Positions 53,349 through 63,344 of a stretch of DNA of 64,000 bases are shown here, in pieces (position 1 is the stretch's first letter; every line of letters begins with the position of its first letter). The notes under the pieces were generated by a model, which had not been told where the DNA came from, did no database searches, and was given only the letters and a program-made list of their open reading frames with translations. The translations under genes and the position numbers were made by a program. Source of the stretch: Pelagilacustribacter sp045567335 (GTDB lineage: Bacteria; Pseudomonadota; Alphaproteobacteria; Pelagibacterales; Pelagibacteraceae). The stretch covers positions 1 to 64,000 of the forward strand of contig JBJLCZ010000011.1 in assembly GCA_045567335.1 (NCBI GenBank). Direction: 5' to 3'.

Positions 53349-54674
53349 TTGTTAAAAAAAATATTTATAAAAACTTTTGGTTGTCAAATGAACGAGTACG
53401 ATAGTAATCGCATATTTGATCTTGCAAAATTAGCAGGCTACTTGCCAACAAAAAATATTTCCGAGTCTGATTGCTACGTTTTAAACACCTGTCACATAAG
53501 AGAAAAAGCTACAGATAAAGTGTATCATGATGTAGGTAGAATAAAAAAAGAATTTAAAAATAAAAAAAAACCAATTTTGTTAGTAACTGGTTGTGTTGCA
53601 CAAGCTGAAGGCGATGAAATGCTTAAAAGAGAAAAATACATTGATGGTGTAATTGGACCACAATCATATCAAAATATTCCTGAAATTATAAAAAAAATAG
53701 AAAAAGCGAAAATTAAAATTAATTCAACTGAATTTGAAGTTATTGAGAAGTTTGATAAATTAAATCTTATTAAAAACACAAACTCGCAAGTTTCAGCTTA
53801 TCTTACAATTCAAGAAGGTTGTGATAAATTTTGTAATTTTTGTGTTGTACCGTACACAAGAGGTCCAGAACATTCGAGATCTTTAAATGAAATATTATTA
53901 GAAGCACAGCAACTCATTAATAATGGTACAAAAGAAATAATTTTATTGGGACAAAATGTTAACGCTTATAGTTTTGAAGAATATAAGTTGTCAGATTTAA
54001 TATACAGACTAAATGATTTAAAAGGTTTAAGACGTATTCGTTATACCACTTCACATCCTAAAGATATGACAAATGATTTAATAGAAGCTTATAAAAATTG
54101 TAAAAAATTAATGCCACTATTGCATCTTCCAGTTCAAAGCGGATCAAACAAAATTCTTTTGTCTATGAACAGAAAGCATACTGTAGATGACTATACTAAA
54201 ATAATACAACAGCTAAAAAAGAATAGACCTGAGATAGAGTTTTCAAGTGATTTTATAATAGGTTATCCAGGAGAAGAAAAAATAGATTTTGATTATACGG
54301 TAAGCTTATTAAAAAAAGTTAAATTTATAAATTCATATTCATTTATTTATAGTCCAAGACCTGGAACACCTTCTGCTAAATTGAAAAGATGCGATAAATT
54401 CGAAGCAAAAAAAAGGTTAGCTACTTTTCAAAATTTGACTAATAGTTTTAAAAAGCAACATAGAAAAAAAATTTTAAATAAAGAAATAGAAGTTTTATTT
54501 GAAAATAAAATGAAAAATCAAGAATGTTATTTTGGTAGAGATGAATATGCAAATTCAGTAGTAGTAAAAAGTAAAAAGAATCTTAAGGGTAAAATTATTA
54601 AAGTGAAAATAAAAGATTTTAATCAAAGCACTTTATTTGGTGTTATAGAAGATAATGTTAATATAGCTGCGTAA
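53349..54674 (+). CDS. miaB: tRNA-2-methylthio-N6-dimethylallyladenosine synthase MiaB
   Basis: A radical-SAM methylthiotransferase that modifies A37 of tRNAs reading UNN codons. The N-terminal cluster cysteines are Cys12 (FGCQMN), Cys48 (LNTCHIR) and Cys82 (VTGCVAQ). The radical-SAM CxxxCxxC is Cys158/162/165 (CDKFCNFC). A TRAM domain ends the 441-residue protein. The start is a TTG two bases after the fur stop. miaB-phoH-ybeY-lnt is the usual order in proteobacteria. Confidence 0.96.
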   Translation: MLKKIFIKTFGCQMNEYDSNRIFDLAKLAGYLPTKNISESDCYVLNTCHIREKATDKVYHDVGRIKKEFKNKKKPILLVTGCVAQAEGDEMLKREKYIDGVIGPQSYQNIPEIIKKIEKAKIKINSTEFEVIEKFDKLNLIKNTNSQVSAYLTIQEGCDKFCNFCVVPYTRGPEHSRSLNEILLEAQQLINNGTKEIILLGQNVNAYSFEEYKLSDLIYRLNDLKGLRRIRYTTSHPKDMTNDLIEAYKNCKKLMPLLHLPVQSGSNKILLSMNRKHTVDDYTKIIQQLKKNRPEIEFSSDFIIGYPGEEKIDFDYTVSLLKKVKFINSYSFIYSPRPGTPSAKLKRCDKFEAKKRLATFQNLTNSFKKQHRKKILNKEIEVLFENKMKNQECYFGRDEYANSVVVKSKKNLKGKIIKVKIKDFNQSTLFGVIEDNVNIAA

Positions 54675-54677
54675 AGT

Positions 54678-55667
54678 ATGTCAGAATTAGGTAAATTAAA
54701 TCAAAACCTTATAATTAAAAAAATAGATAAAGAAACCATCAATCTTCAAATACTTGATAACAATATTTTAATGTCATTAGTTGGAGAATTTAATGCAAAT
54801 TTACTTCATTTAGAAAAATTAACAAATACTAATATTTTTTTTAGAGGGAATTCAATTACAATAAAGGGTGAATCAGACAATATTACTAAAGTATCGGAGG
54901 CTATTAAGTTTTTGATAAATAAATTTCTTTTAACAAATTTAATTGAAAAAAGTGATATAACTTTATCTGTGAAAAAAAATATAAATCTTGAAAAAAACTC
55001 TAATATTCGTTCCTTAGACCAGCTAATTAAAACTCCTAGAAAATCTGTTATAGCAAGGTCCGAAAAACAATCAGAGTATATTAAAGCTTTAATGGAAAAT
55101 GATATTGTAATGGCTTTAGGTCCAGCTGGTACAGGAAAAAGTTTTTTAGCCGTATCGGTTGCTATAACTCTTTTAATAGAAAAAAAGGTTGAAAGAGTTA
55201 TACTTTCACGACCAGCAGTAGAAGCAGGAGAAAAACTAGGTTTTTTGCCAGGGGACATGAAAGAAAAAGTCGACCCTTATTTAAGACCTCTTTACGATGC
55301 TCTTTATGATCTTTTTGGTTTTGAAAAAATACAAAAAAAAATTGAGACTGGTGAAATAGAAATTGCCCCTCTTGCTTTTATGAGAGGAAGAACTTTAAAA
55401 AATTCATTTGCTATTTTAGACGAAGCACAAAATGCTACGGCAACACAAATAAAAATGTTTTTAACTCGAATTGGAGAAAACTCTAAATTAGTAGTGAATG
55501 GCGATCCATCGCAAATAGATTTATTAAATAAATCACATTCAGGACTAGTTGAGTCTAATAATATTCTAAAAAACATTAAAGAAATCAAAAGTATTGAATT
55601 TGATCATAAAGATGTAGTGAGACATCCGTTAGTTTCTAAAATAATTCAGGCTTATCAAAAAAATTAA
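54678..55667 (+). CDS. PhoH-family ATPase
   Basis: An RNA-linked ATPase whose cellular role is not fully settled. The N-terminal region (about 40-95) is KH-like, followed by the ATPase domain with Walker A GPAGTGKS at residues 148-155 and ILDEAQNAT near 247. 329 residues. It overlaps ybeY by one base, in keeping with a shared task in RNA processing. Confidence 0.94.
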   Translation: MSELGKLNQNLIIKKIDKETINLQILDNNILMSLVGEFNANLLHLEKLTNTNIFFRGNSITIKGESDNITKVSEAIKFLINKFLLTNLIEKSDITLSVKKNINLEKNSNIRSLDQLIKTPRKSVIARSEKQSEYIKALMENDIVMALGPAGTGKSFLAVSVAITLLIEKKVERVILSRPAVEAGEKLGFLPGDMKEKVDPYLRPLYDALYDLFGFEKIQKKIETGEIEIAPLAFMRGRTLKNSFAILDEAQNATATQIKMFLTRIGENSKLVVNGDPSQIDLLNKSHSGLVESNNILKNIKEIKSIEFDHKDVVRHPLVSKIIQAYQKN

Positions 55668-56131
55668 TGATCAAAGTTAATGTTGTTATTGGTGATAAAA
55701 ATTGGAAAAAATATATTAAAAATCCAAAACAATATTTGAATAAAAAAATAAAAAAATTAAATAAAAATAATATTTATTTTAGAAAAAAAAAAGTTGAGTT
55801 TTCAATAATGATAAACGGAGATTCTTATATAAAACAACTAAATAAAAAATTTAGAAAAAAAAATAAATCTACTGATGTATTATCGTTTCCATTTAATAAG
55901 AAAAAGTCTTTGAATAATTTATTAAACAAGAACAGCTTGTTTTATCTTGGAGATATTGTGATAAATTTAAGTAAAATTTTAGATAAATCAAATAATAAAA
56001 AACTTAAACAAAAATTTGACAGATTGTGGATTCACGGTTTTTTACACTTACTAGGAAATCGACATAAATTAAATAAAGATTATTTAAAAATGAAAAAATT
56101 AGAAAATACTTTCTTTAATTCTATTAATTAA
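55667..56131 (+). CDS. ybeY: Endoribonuclease YbeY (rRNA maturation)
   Basis: A metal-dependent ribonuclease involved in 16S rRNA 3' maturation and ribosome quality control. The zinc site is HGFLHLLGNRH near residue 121, fitting the H-x3-H-x5-H family pattern, and TDVLSFPF near 69 is diagnostic. The 154 residues are strongly lysine-enriched. lnt starts at the next base after its stop. Confidence 0.93.
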   Translation: MIKVNVVIGDKNWKKYIKNPKQYLNKKIKKLNKNNIYFRKKKVEFSIMINGDSYIKQLNKKFRKKNKSTDVLSFPFNKKKSLNNLLNKNSLFYLGDIVINLSKILDKSNNKKLKQKFDRLWIHGFLHLLGNRHKLNKDYLKMKKLENTFFNSIN

Positions 56132-57700
56132 ATGATAAGTCAAAAAATATTAAATAGTAGAACAACTATTGTATTTATAATTCCATTTGTATTAGGAATG
56201 CTGTCAGTTTTGAGTTTTGAGCCTTTTAATTTAACTTTTGTCAATTTTATTATTCTACCTTTTCTATTTTTGACAATATCTTACGTAAACAAAAAATCTA
56301 AAAGCACTTACAGAAAAAGACCTTATTATAGAAATTTTTTTTATGTAGGCTATCTTTTTGGAATAGGCTTTTTTTTATCAGGAACATTTTGGATTTCTTA
56401 TTCTTTAACTTTTGATGAAAATTTTAAATTTTTAATTCCATTTGCTTTAATTTTATTTCCGATTTTATTAGGGTTATTTTTTGGTTTTGGGACTTTAGCA
56501 ATTGGACCATTTATTAAAAGTAATAATTCATCTATTTTTATGTTTTGTATCAGTTTTTCAGTTTTAGATTATTTTAGAAGCAAAATACTAACCGGCTTTC
56601 CATGGAATTTGTGGGCTTATAGTTGGTCTTGGTGGCCTGAAGTAATTCAAATACTAGGTACTATAGGTTTGTTTGCTTTTAATCTATTAACACTTACAGT
56701 TTTTTGTTTTCCTCTACTTATATTATTAAATAAAGATAAAAATAAATTAATGAGTTTATTTATTATAGGAATATTATTTTTCTCAAATTATCTTTATGGT
56801 TCATTTAAAATTAATCAAGATAAGCAAAAATACAGCGTAAATGCATTAAATGCTCAAGATTTAATAAATTTAAAAATAATTTCTCCTAATTTTGATTTAA
56901 AATATAATTTAGAATTAACAGAAATTGAAAAAAAGATTAAACAATTAATAAAATATAGCGAACCTCAGGTAAAAAAAAATACTCTTTTTATTTGGCCTGA
57001 AGGAGTTTTTGTAGGATCAAATTATAAGGATTTACAAAAATATAAAAGTCTATTTAAAAAAAGTTTTTCAAATAATCATATAATAGTATTTGGAATAAAT
57101 ACTTTATCAACAACTTCAGGTGAATTTTTTAATAGCTTAATAGCTGTAAATAATGATTTTGAAATTATTTATCGTTACGATAAGGAAAAATTAGTTCCAT
57201 TTGGAGAATTTTTACCTTTAGAAAATATGTTTAAAAAGTTAGGTGTTAAAAAAATCACCGAAGGTTACGGTTCTTTCACCTCTGGTTCTTCAAACGAATA
57301 TTTGACTATTAATAAATTTAATATAATGCCTTTAATCTGTTATGAGATAATTTTTACTGAATTTATTCAAAAAATTCAAAAAGATGTAAATTTAATAATT
57401 AATATTTCGGAAGATGCTTGGTTTGGAGGTTCAATAGGACCCCATCAACATTTTGCTAAAGCAATTTTTAGGGCTGTTGAAAGCAACAAAATATTAGCAA
57501 GATCAGCTAATAAAGGTATAAGCGCTTTTATTAACAATAATGGACAAGTAATAAAAAGATTAGAACCTAATGAAAAAGGTAATATTGAATTAGATATACC
57601 TTTATTTAACAACAGCTCAGGAAACAAAAATGATTTGATATTTTTTATGCTTTTATTTACATATACATCATTCTATTTAATTTTAAGAAAAAAAATATAA
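56132..57700 (+). CDS. lnt: Apolipoprotein N-acyltransferase Lnt
   Basis: Adds the third acyl chain to lipoproteins in the inner membrane. The first half has about six membrane spans, the second half a nitrilase-like domain with the catalytic triad Glu290 (WPEGVF), Lys353 (DKEKLVPFGE) and Cys403 (PLICYEIIF). At 522 residues it is of normal length. Together with lptE, lolA and the BON and DUF3576 lipoproteins, it completes the lipoprotein theme here. It overlaps metK by one base. Confidence 0.96.
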   Translation: MISQKILNSRTTIVFIIPFVLGMLSVLSFEPFNLTFVNFIILPFLFLTISYVNKKSKSTYRKRPYYRNFFYVGYLFGIGFFLSGTFWISYSLTFDENFKFLIPFALILFPILLGLFFGFGTLAIGPFIKSNNSSIFMFCISFSVLDYFRSKILTGFPWNLWAYSWSWWPEVIQILGTIGLFAFNLLTLTVFCFPLLILLNKDKNKLMSLFIIGILFFSNYLYGSFKINQDKQKYSVNALNAQDLINLKIISPNFDLKYNLELTEIEKKIKQLIKYSEPQVKKNTLFIWPEGVFVGSNYKDLQKYKSLFKKSFSNNHIIVFGINTLSTTSGEFFNSLIAVNNDFEIIYRYDKEKLVPFGEFLPLENMFKKLGVKKITEGYGSFTSGSSNEYLTINKFNIMPLICYEIIFTEFIQKIQKDVNLIINISEDAWFGGSIGPHQHFAKAIFRAVESNKILARSANKGISAFINNNGQVIKRLEPNEKGNIELDIPLFNNSSGNKNDLIFFMLLFTYTSFYLILRKKI

Positions 57701-58860
57701 TGAACAATAATTATCTATTCACGAGTGAGTCAGTTTCAGAGGGTCATCCAGATAAAGTTTGTGACAGAATATCAGATATGGTTGTTGACACTTATTTATC
57801 TAAAGAACCTTATGCACGAGTTGCATGTGAGACTTTAACAACTACTAATAAAGTAGTTTTGGCAGGTGAAACTAGAGGACCAAAAATTAATAATGACGAA
57901 CTGATAGCAAAAGTAAGAGAGTGTATAAAAGATATTGGTTATGATCAAAAAGGTTTTAGTTGGAAAACAGCTAACATTGAAAGTCATTTACATGAACAAT
58001 CAACAGATATAGCGATGGGTGTTGACTCAAAAGGAAACAAAGATGAAGGAGCTGGAGATCAAGGAATAATGTTTGGTTATGCATGTAAAGAGACAAAAAA
58101 CTTAATGCCAGCACCAATAGATTTTTCACACAAGATTTTAAGACTTATGGCTCAAGATAGAAAAAGTGGAGACCTTCAAGGAATTGAACCTGATTCCAAA
58201 AGTCAAGTTTCAATGATGTATGAAAACGATAAACCAAAAAAAATTACTTCAATTGTAATATCTACTCAACACTCTAAAGACTTAAACCAAAAACAAGTTA
58301 AAGATTTAATTCTCCCATACATTAAAAAATCTATTCCAGAAAATTTTATAAAAGATTTAAAGGACAAAGACATTTATATTAATCCCACTGGTCAATTTAT
58401 TATTGGAGGCCCAGATGGAGACACTGGACTCACAGGAAGAAAAATTATAGTTGATACTTATGGTGGTGCAGCGCCTCATGGTGGAGGAGCGTTTTCAGGA
58501 AAAGATCCAACAAAAGTAGATAGATCCGCAGCTTATGTTGCCAGGCATTTAGCTAAAAATGTTGTGGCAGCAGGAGTTTCAGAAAAATGTTTAATACAAC
58601 TTGCTTATGCTATCGGTGTTTCAAAGCCTTTATCAATTTATGTTAAATTAGATGATAAAGATAATGCAAAAGTTGAAAATGTAAAAAAATTAATTGAAAA
58701 TAATTTTGATTTATCTCCAAGAGGAATAAGAGAAATGTTAAAGTTGAATAAGCCTATTTATGAGGTTACATCAGCTTACGGCCATTTTGGAAGGGAGCCC
58801 ACAAATAATGGGCAATTCTCTTGGGAAAAGACTGATAAAATTGATATTTTCAAAATGTAA
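57700..58860 (+). CDS. metK: S-adenosylmethionine synthetase MetK
   Basis: Makes SAM from methionine and ATP. Signatures are SVSEGHPDKVCDRISD at the N-terminus (ATP site), GAGDQGIMFGYA and the phosphate loop GGGAFSGKDPTKVDRSAAY. 386 residues is normal. The start overlaps the lnt stop, so no SAM riboswitch precedes it. A strong terminator follows. Confidence 0.98.
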   Translation: MNNNYLFTSESVSEGHPDKVCDRISDMVVDTYLSKEPYARVACETLTTTNKVVLAGETRGPKINNDELIAKVRECIKDIGYDQKGFSWKTANIESHLHEQSTDIAMGVDSKGNKDEGAGDQGIMFGYACKETKNLMPAPIDFSHKILRLMAQDRKSGDLQGIEPDSKSQVSMMYENDKPKKITSIVISTQHSKDLNQKQVKDLILPYIKKSIPENFIKDLKDKDIYINPTGQFIIGGPDGDTGLTGRKIIVDTYGGAAPHGGGAFSGKDPTKVDRSAAYVARHLAKNVVAAGVSEKCLIQLAYAIGVSKPLSIYVKLDDKDNAKVENVKKLIENNFDLSPRGIREMLKLNKPIYEVTSAYGHFGREPTNNGQFSWEKTDKIDIFKM

Positions 58861-58912
58861 ACTTGAATAATCTCTAAATATTTATTAGATATAGTTTAAA
58901 ATATGAATTGAC

Positions 58913-58939
58913 AAAATGGGCTTTAGCCCATTTTTTTTT
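58913..58939 (+). terminator. Intrinsic terminator after metK
   Basis: AAAATGGGC pairs with GCCCATTTT around a four-base TTTA loop, followed by nine T residues. It ends the metK transcript 20 bp before nusA and isolates the nusA-pnp block from the upstream operon. Confidence 0.92.
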
Positions 58940-58959
58940 GGAAAAAAAAGAAGAATAAA

Positions 58960-60510
58960 ATGTTGAATAGAGGATTAGATAAGCTTGAACTTTTAAGAAT
59001 CGTAGAAGCTGTTGCGAACGAGAAATCTATAGATAAAGAACTAGTTATAGAATCTATGGAAAGTGCTATTCAAAAAGCCGCACTAACAAAGTTTGGAAAT
59101 GATAATAATATTGAAGTTACCATTGATAGAGAAAGTGGAGACATAAAAATTAAAAAAGTTTTAGAAATAGTTGAGGAACCAGAAGACATAAATAGAGAAA
59201 TATCGCTAAAAGACGCAAAAGATCAGAGTAAAAAAAATGAAAGTCTTAAAATTGGAGATAAAATTTTTGAAGAGTTGCCTCAAATTGATTTTGGAAGAAT
59301 AGCAGCCCAAAGTGCTAAGCAAGTTATAAGTTCCAGGGTAAGAGAGGCTGAGAAAGATAGGCAGTATAACGACTTCATTGAAAAACAAGGACAGATTTTA
59401 AGCGGAATAATTAAAAGATTAGAGTATGGAAATGTAATTGTTGATCTTGGAAGAGCTGAGGGAGTCATAAAAAAAGATGAGCTTATACCAAGAGAAATTT
59501 TAAAAAACGGTGATCGAGTAAAAGCTTATTGTTATGAAGTTAAAAAAGAATTAAAAGGACATCAGATTTTTTTATCAAGAGCCCATCCTCAATTTCTAGC
59601 TAAATTATTTTTTCAAGAAGTTCCCGAAATTTATGAAGGTATTATAGAAATAAAATCAGTTGCAAGAGATCCAGGTAGCAGAGCAAAAATATGTGTAAGT
59701 TCTCAAGATAGTTCTATAGATCCAGTTGGGGCATGTGTAGGAATGAGAGGAAGTAGAGTGCAAACCATCGTTAATGAGTTGCATGGAGAAAAAATTGATA
59801 TTATTAAGTGGACCGAAGATTTACCAACACTAATCTCAGAATCTTTATCACCTGCAGAAATTCAGAAAGTTTTAATTGATCAAGAAAATAAAAGAATAGA
59901 TGTAATTTTAACTGAAGAAAACTTAAGCAAAGCAATCGGTAGAAGAGGACAAAATGTAAGATTGGCTTCAAAACTAACAAATTTTGAAATCGATATTTTA
60001 ACAGACAAAGAAGATTCTGAAAGAAGACAGGCTGAGTTTAAAGATAAAACTGAAACACTAATAAAAAGTTTAGAAGTCGATGAAACTCTTGGTCAATTAT
60101 TAGTTTCCGAAGGATTTCAAGGAATTGAAGATATAGCCCAATCTACTCCTGAAGATATTTCAAAAATTGAAGGCATAGATGATGTTACTGCAAAAGAGTT
60201 AATTGATAGGTCCAAAGAAAATTTGATTAAAGAAAAAGAAGAAGTATCTAAAAAACTTAAAGAACTTGGAGTTGAGGAGTCATTAATAAAATTAAAAGGA
60301 ATAACCCAAGGGATGTTAGTGTTGTTAGGTCAAAGAAATATAAAAAAACTAAGTGATTTTGCTGACTTATCTTCAGATGAATTAATAGGTGGATCTGATG
60401 AAGTTAAAGGAAAAAAAATAAGAATTGAAGGTTATTTAGAGGAATTTTCTTTATCTCGAGAAGAGGCAGATCAACTAATAATGGCAGCAAGAGAGATAGT
60501 TTTTAAATAA
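58960..60510 (+). CDS. nusA: Transcription elongation/termination factor NusA
   Basis: Modulates pausing, termination and antitermination by RNA polymerase. It has an N-terminal polymerase-binding domain (1-130), an S1 domain (about 140-205), two KH domains (ICVSSQDSSIDPVGACVGMRGSRVQ; VILTEENLSKAIGRRGQNVRLASKL) and a helix-hairpin-helix-rich C-terminal region (about 370-510). 516 residues. rimP, which usually precedes nusA, is not here. Confidence 0.96.
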   Translation: MLNRGLDKLELLRIVEAVANEKSIDKELVIESMESAIQKAALTKFGNDNNIEVTIDRESGDIKIKKVLEIVEEPEDINREISLKDAKDQSKKNESLKIGDKIFEELPQIDFGRIAAQSAKQVISSRVREAEKDRQYNDFIEKQGQILSGIIKRLEYGNVIVDLGRAEGVIKKDELIPREILKNGDRVKAYCYEVKKELKGHQIFLSRAHPQFLAKLFFQEVPEIYEGIIEIKSVARDPGSRAKICVSSQDSSIDPVGACVGMRGSRVQTIVNELHGEKIDIIKWTEDLPTLISESLSPAEIQKVLIDQENKRIDVILTEENLSKAIGRRGQNVRLASKLTNFEIDILTDKEDSERRQAEFKDKTETLIKSLEVDETLGQLLVSEGFQGIEDIAQSTPEDISKIEGIDDVTAKELIDRSKENLIKEKEEVSKKLKELGVEESLIKLKGITQGMLVLLGQRNIKKLSDFADLSSDELIGGSDEVKGKKIRIEGYLEEFSLSREEADQLIMAAREIVFK

Positions 60511-60515
60511 AATTT

Positions 60516-62714
60516 ATGGATGAAAAAAAATCTAAAAAAAAAACACTAACAATATCAAGTTCCGTAAGTAAAAAAATTGATATTTCATCTTTGAAAAAAA
60601 GTGGTAAAAAAGCATTTTCAATTGAAAAAAAGAAACCTTTTAGGCCAGCAAGAGATCATTTTAAAGGATCTTCAAATACAAGCTCATTCAATAAACCTGA
60701 CCTTAACAAAAAAAACCCATCTCGAAAATTTATAGAACAGCAGGCAACAAAAGCTTTTATTAAAAAAGATGATAAAAAAACTCCGCCTAAAAATAAATTA
60801 AAAATTAAAGGTCCAATCGATAAAAGAGATTTTAAACTTACAGTTTCTAGAGCAATGAACGTTGAAGAAATCGAGATTAAACAAAGAAGTTTAGCATCTG
60901 TTAAAAGAGCAAGACTTAAAGAAAAAAAAAGCAACGTAGATAAAGAAGAAAAAAAAGAATTTAAAAAAGTTGTAAGAGATGTAAAGGTTCCTGAGCAAAT
61001 ATCAATTCAAGAACTATCAAACAGGATGGCTGAAAGATCTAACGATATAATTAAATTTTTATTTAATATGAAAGTTGTTGCTACTATAAATCATGTAATA
61101 GACAAAGATACAGCTGAATACATAGTTAAAGAATTTGGTCACAATCCTGTTGTTGAGGAGTCTCCGACTTTAGATATAAGTAAAAAAGTAAAGTTAGAAG
61201 GAAAAAATCTTGTTAAAAGGCCTCCAGTAGTTACAATAATGGGACATGTTGATCATGGAAAAACATCTTTGCTTGATGCTTTAAGAGACACCAGTGTTGT
61301 TGCTGGCGAGCATGGAGGAATCACGCAACATATAGGTGCTTATCAGGTTCAGAATAAAAAAAAACAAGTTATAACTTTTATTGATACTCCTGGTCATGCA
61401 GCTTTTACAGAAATGAGAGCCAGAGGATCAAAGATAACTGATATAGTTGTACTTGTTGTAGCAGCAGATGATGGCATTAAACCACAAACTATAGAAGCAA
61501 TTCAACATTCAAAGGCAGCAAAAGTACCTATAATTGTTGCTATTAACAAATGTGATTTACCTGAAAAAAATATTAGCAAAATTAAGAATGAATTAATGCA
61601 ATATGAGCTTGTTGCAGAAGATTTAAGCGGTGATACATTATTTGTTGAAGTATCAGCCACAAAAAAACAAAATTTAGAAAAACTAAATGAATGTATACTT
61701 TTACAATCAGAACTATTAGACTTAAAGGCTTCAAACACAGGTTATGCAACTGGAGTCGTGATAGAATCAAAAATAGATAAAGGCAAAGGGCCAGTATCCA
61801 CAATTTTAATATCTAATGGTTTGCTTAAAAGAGGAGATTTCTTTGTTTGTGGAAACACATGGGGAAAAATTAGAGCTATGATTGATCATGAGGGAAAGAT
61901 TGTTAATGAGGCCACTCCTTCAATGCCAGTAGAGATATTAGGAATGAACGACTCTGCTTTTGCAGGAGCAGAATTTTTAGTTACAGAAAATGAAGACAAA
62001 GCAAAAGAAATAGCTGAATTTAGAAAAGATAATTCTTTAGGAAATAATAAAGCTTTAAAAGCAAAAGATAAAACTACTTTATTTGAAAATAAAGATGAAA
62101 AAGAGGAACTTAATATAATTATTAAGTCCGACGTACAAGGTTCTAGTGAAGCATTGAAAACAGCAATTAATAAAATAGAACACGCTGAAGTTAAGTCTAA
62201 TATTATCTTGTCCGACATTGGAATGATTAATGAAACAGACGTATCTTTAGCTAAGGCCTCAAACGCTTTGTTGATAGGTTTTAATGTAAAACCTAATAGA
62301 GAGGCAAAAAAATTAGCTGAGGATCAACATGTAGAAATAAAATATTTTAATATAATTTACGAAGCACTTGATTTTGTAGAAAAAGGTCTTTCTGGATTAC
62401 TAACACCTGACATTGAAGAAAAAATAAGTGGCTCAGCTGAAATTCTAAAAATCTTCAAAGTTTCAAACACTGGTAAAGTTGCAGGCTCAAAAGTTGTTGA
62501 TGGGGAAATTAAAAATAAATCTAAAGCAAGGCTTATAAGAGACGGAGTTGTAGTTTATGATGGTGAAATAGTGAGTATTTTTAGAGAAAAAAATCAAGTT
62601 AAAGAAGTAAAGTCTGGATTAGAGTGTGGAATTGGTCTTAAAGATTTTATGGATTTTAAAGAGAAAGATATAATTGAGGCTTATGAAGCAATTAAAATAG
62701 AGAGAACGTTGTAA
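60516..62714 (+). CDS. infB: Translation initiation factor IF-2
   Basis: Delivers initiator tRNA to the ribosome. It has a basic, low-complexity N-terminal region (about 1-150), an IF2_N helix (about 160-210), and a G domain with G1 GHVDHGKTS near residue 243, G3 DTPGHAAF and G4 NKCD. The domain II barrel and the C-terminal fMet-tRNA-binding module follow. 732 residues, with the N-terminal extension shorter than in E. coli. It overlaps rbfA by one base. Confidence 0.97.
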   Translation: MDEKKSKKKTLTISSSVSKKIDISSLKKSGKKAFSIEKKKPFRPARDHFKGSSNTSSFNKPDLNKKNPSRKFIEQQATKAFIKKDDKKTPPKNKLKIKGPIDKRDFKLTVSRAMNVEEIEIKQRSLASVKRARLKEKKSNVDKEEKKEFKKVVRDVKVPEQISIQELSNRMAERSNDIIKFLFNMKVVATINHVIDKDTAEYIVKEFGHNPVVEESPTLDISKKVKLEGKNLVKRPPVVTIMGHVDHGKTSLLDALRDTSVVAGEHGGITQHIGAYQVQNKKKQVITFIDTPGHAAFTEMRARGSKITDIVVLVVAADDGIKPQTIEAIQHSKAAKVPIIVAINKCDLPEKNISKIKNELMQYELVAEDLSGDTLFVEVSATKKQNLEKLNECILLQSELLDLKASNTGYATGVVIESKIDKGKGPVSTILISNGLLKRGDFFVCGNTWGKIRAMIDHEGKIVNEATPSMPVEILGMNDSAFAGAEFLVTENEDKAKEIAEFRKDNSLGNNKALKAKDKTTLFENKDEKEELNIIIKSDVQGSSEALKTAINKIEHAEVKSNIILSDIGMINETDVSLAKASNALLIGFNVKPNREAKKLAEDQHVEIKYFNIIYEALDFVEKGLSGLLTPDIEEKISGSAEILKIFKVSNTGKVAGSKVVDGEIKNKSKARLIRDGVVVYDGEIVSIFREKNQVKEVKSGLECGIGLKDFMDFKEKDIIEAYEAIKIERTL

Positions 62715-63112
62715 TGATCAAACCTAATCGATTTCCAGTATATTCTCAAAGACAACTTAGAGTAGGAGAGTTAGTTAAGCAAAATTTAGGCGAAATCTTT
62801 ATCAGAAATGAGGCTAAAATTCCTTTAATTAATACAAAAATTATAACTGTTACAGAAGTCAGAATGACACCAGATCTAAAAACAGCTAGAGCATACGTTA
62901 TTCCATTGGGAGGACACGATTTAAGAGAAACAGTTAGTGTCTTGACTGAATACTCTCATCTTGTTAGAAGAGCACTGTCAAAAAAACTTGATATAAAGTT
63001 TCTTCCTAAAATAAAATTTGTAGAAGATAACTCTTTTGAATACGCAGAAAAAATTGAAAAGTTAATTAAAAAAAATAAAAAAAATGAAACAGAAAAAAAA
63101 AGATACAATTAG
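62714..63112 (+). CDS. rbfA: Ribosome-binding factor A
   Basis: A small cold-response factor that assists 30S maturation. The KH-type fold is visible as SQRQLRVGELVKQNLGEIF, ITVTEVRMTPDLKTARAYVIPLGG and LPKIKFVEDNSFEYAEKI. 132 residues. Its lysine-rich 3' end overlaps rpsO by 29 bases. truB, normally between rbfA and rpsO, is absent. Confidence 0.95.
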   Translation: MIKPNRFPVYSQRQLRVGELVKQNLGEIFIRNEAKIPLINTKIITVTEVRMTPDLKTARAYVIPLGGHDLRETVSVLTEYSHLVRRALSKKLDIKFLPKIKFVEDNSFEYAEKIEKLIKKNKKNETEKKRYN

Positions 63113-63344
63113 CAAGTTAGCTATACATAAAAAAGATGTAGGATCTACAGAGGTTCAAATAGGTTTATTAACGGACAAAATAACAACTTTAGCTGAACAT
63201 TTTAAAAAATCAAAAAAAGATAAGCACTCTACTGTAGGACTTACGAAATCAGTAAATAGAAGAAAAAAACTTTTAAGTTACTTAAAAAGAAAAAAACCTG
63301 AATCATATGTAGAGATATTAAAAAAACTAAATTTAAGGAAATAA
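63084..63344 (+). CDS. rpsO: 30S ribosomal protein S15
   Basis: Primary 16S rRNA-binding protein of the platform. The 86-residue sequence shows HKKDVGSTEVQIGLLTDKI and VGLTKSVNRRKKLLSYLKRK, the standard S15 motifs. The ATG at 63084 lies inside rbfA, and no later ATG precedes the conserved region, so the 29-base overlap seems real. The stop overlaps the pnp ATG (TAATG). Confidence 0.96.
   Translation: MKQKKKDTISKLAIHKKDVGSTEVQIGLLTDKITTLAEHFKKSKKDKHSTVGLTKSVNRRKKLLSYLKRKKPESYVEILKKLNLRK

Noticed and set aside
57690..57700. SAM riboswitch before metK
   Set aside because: metK overlaps the lnt stop by one base, so there is no leader, and no SAM riboswitch-like structure is visible.
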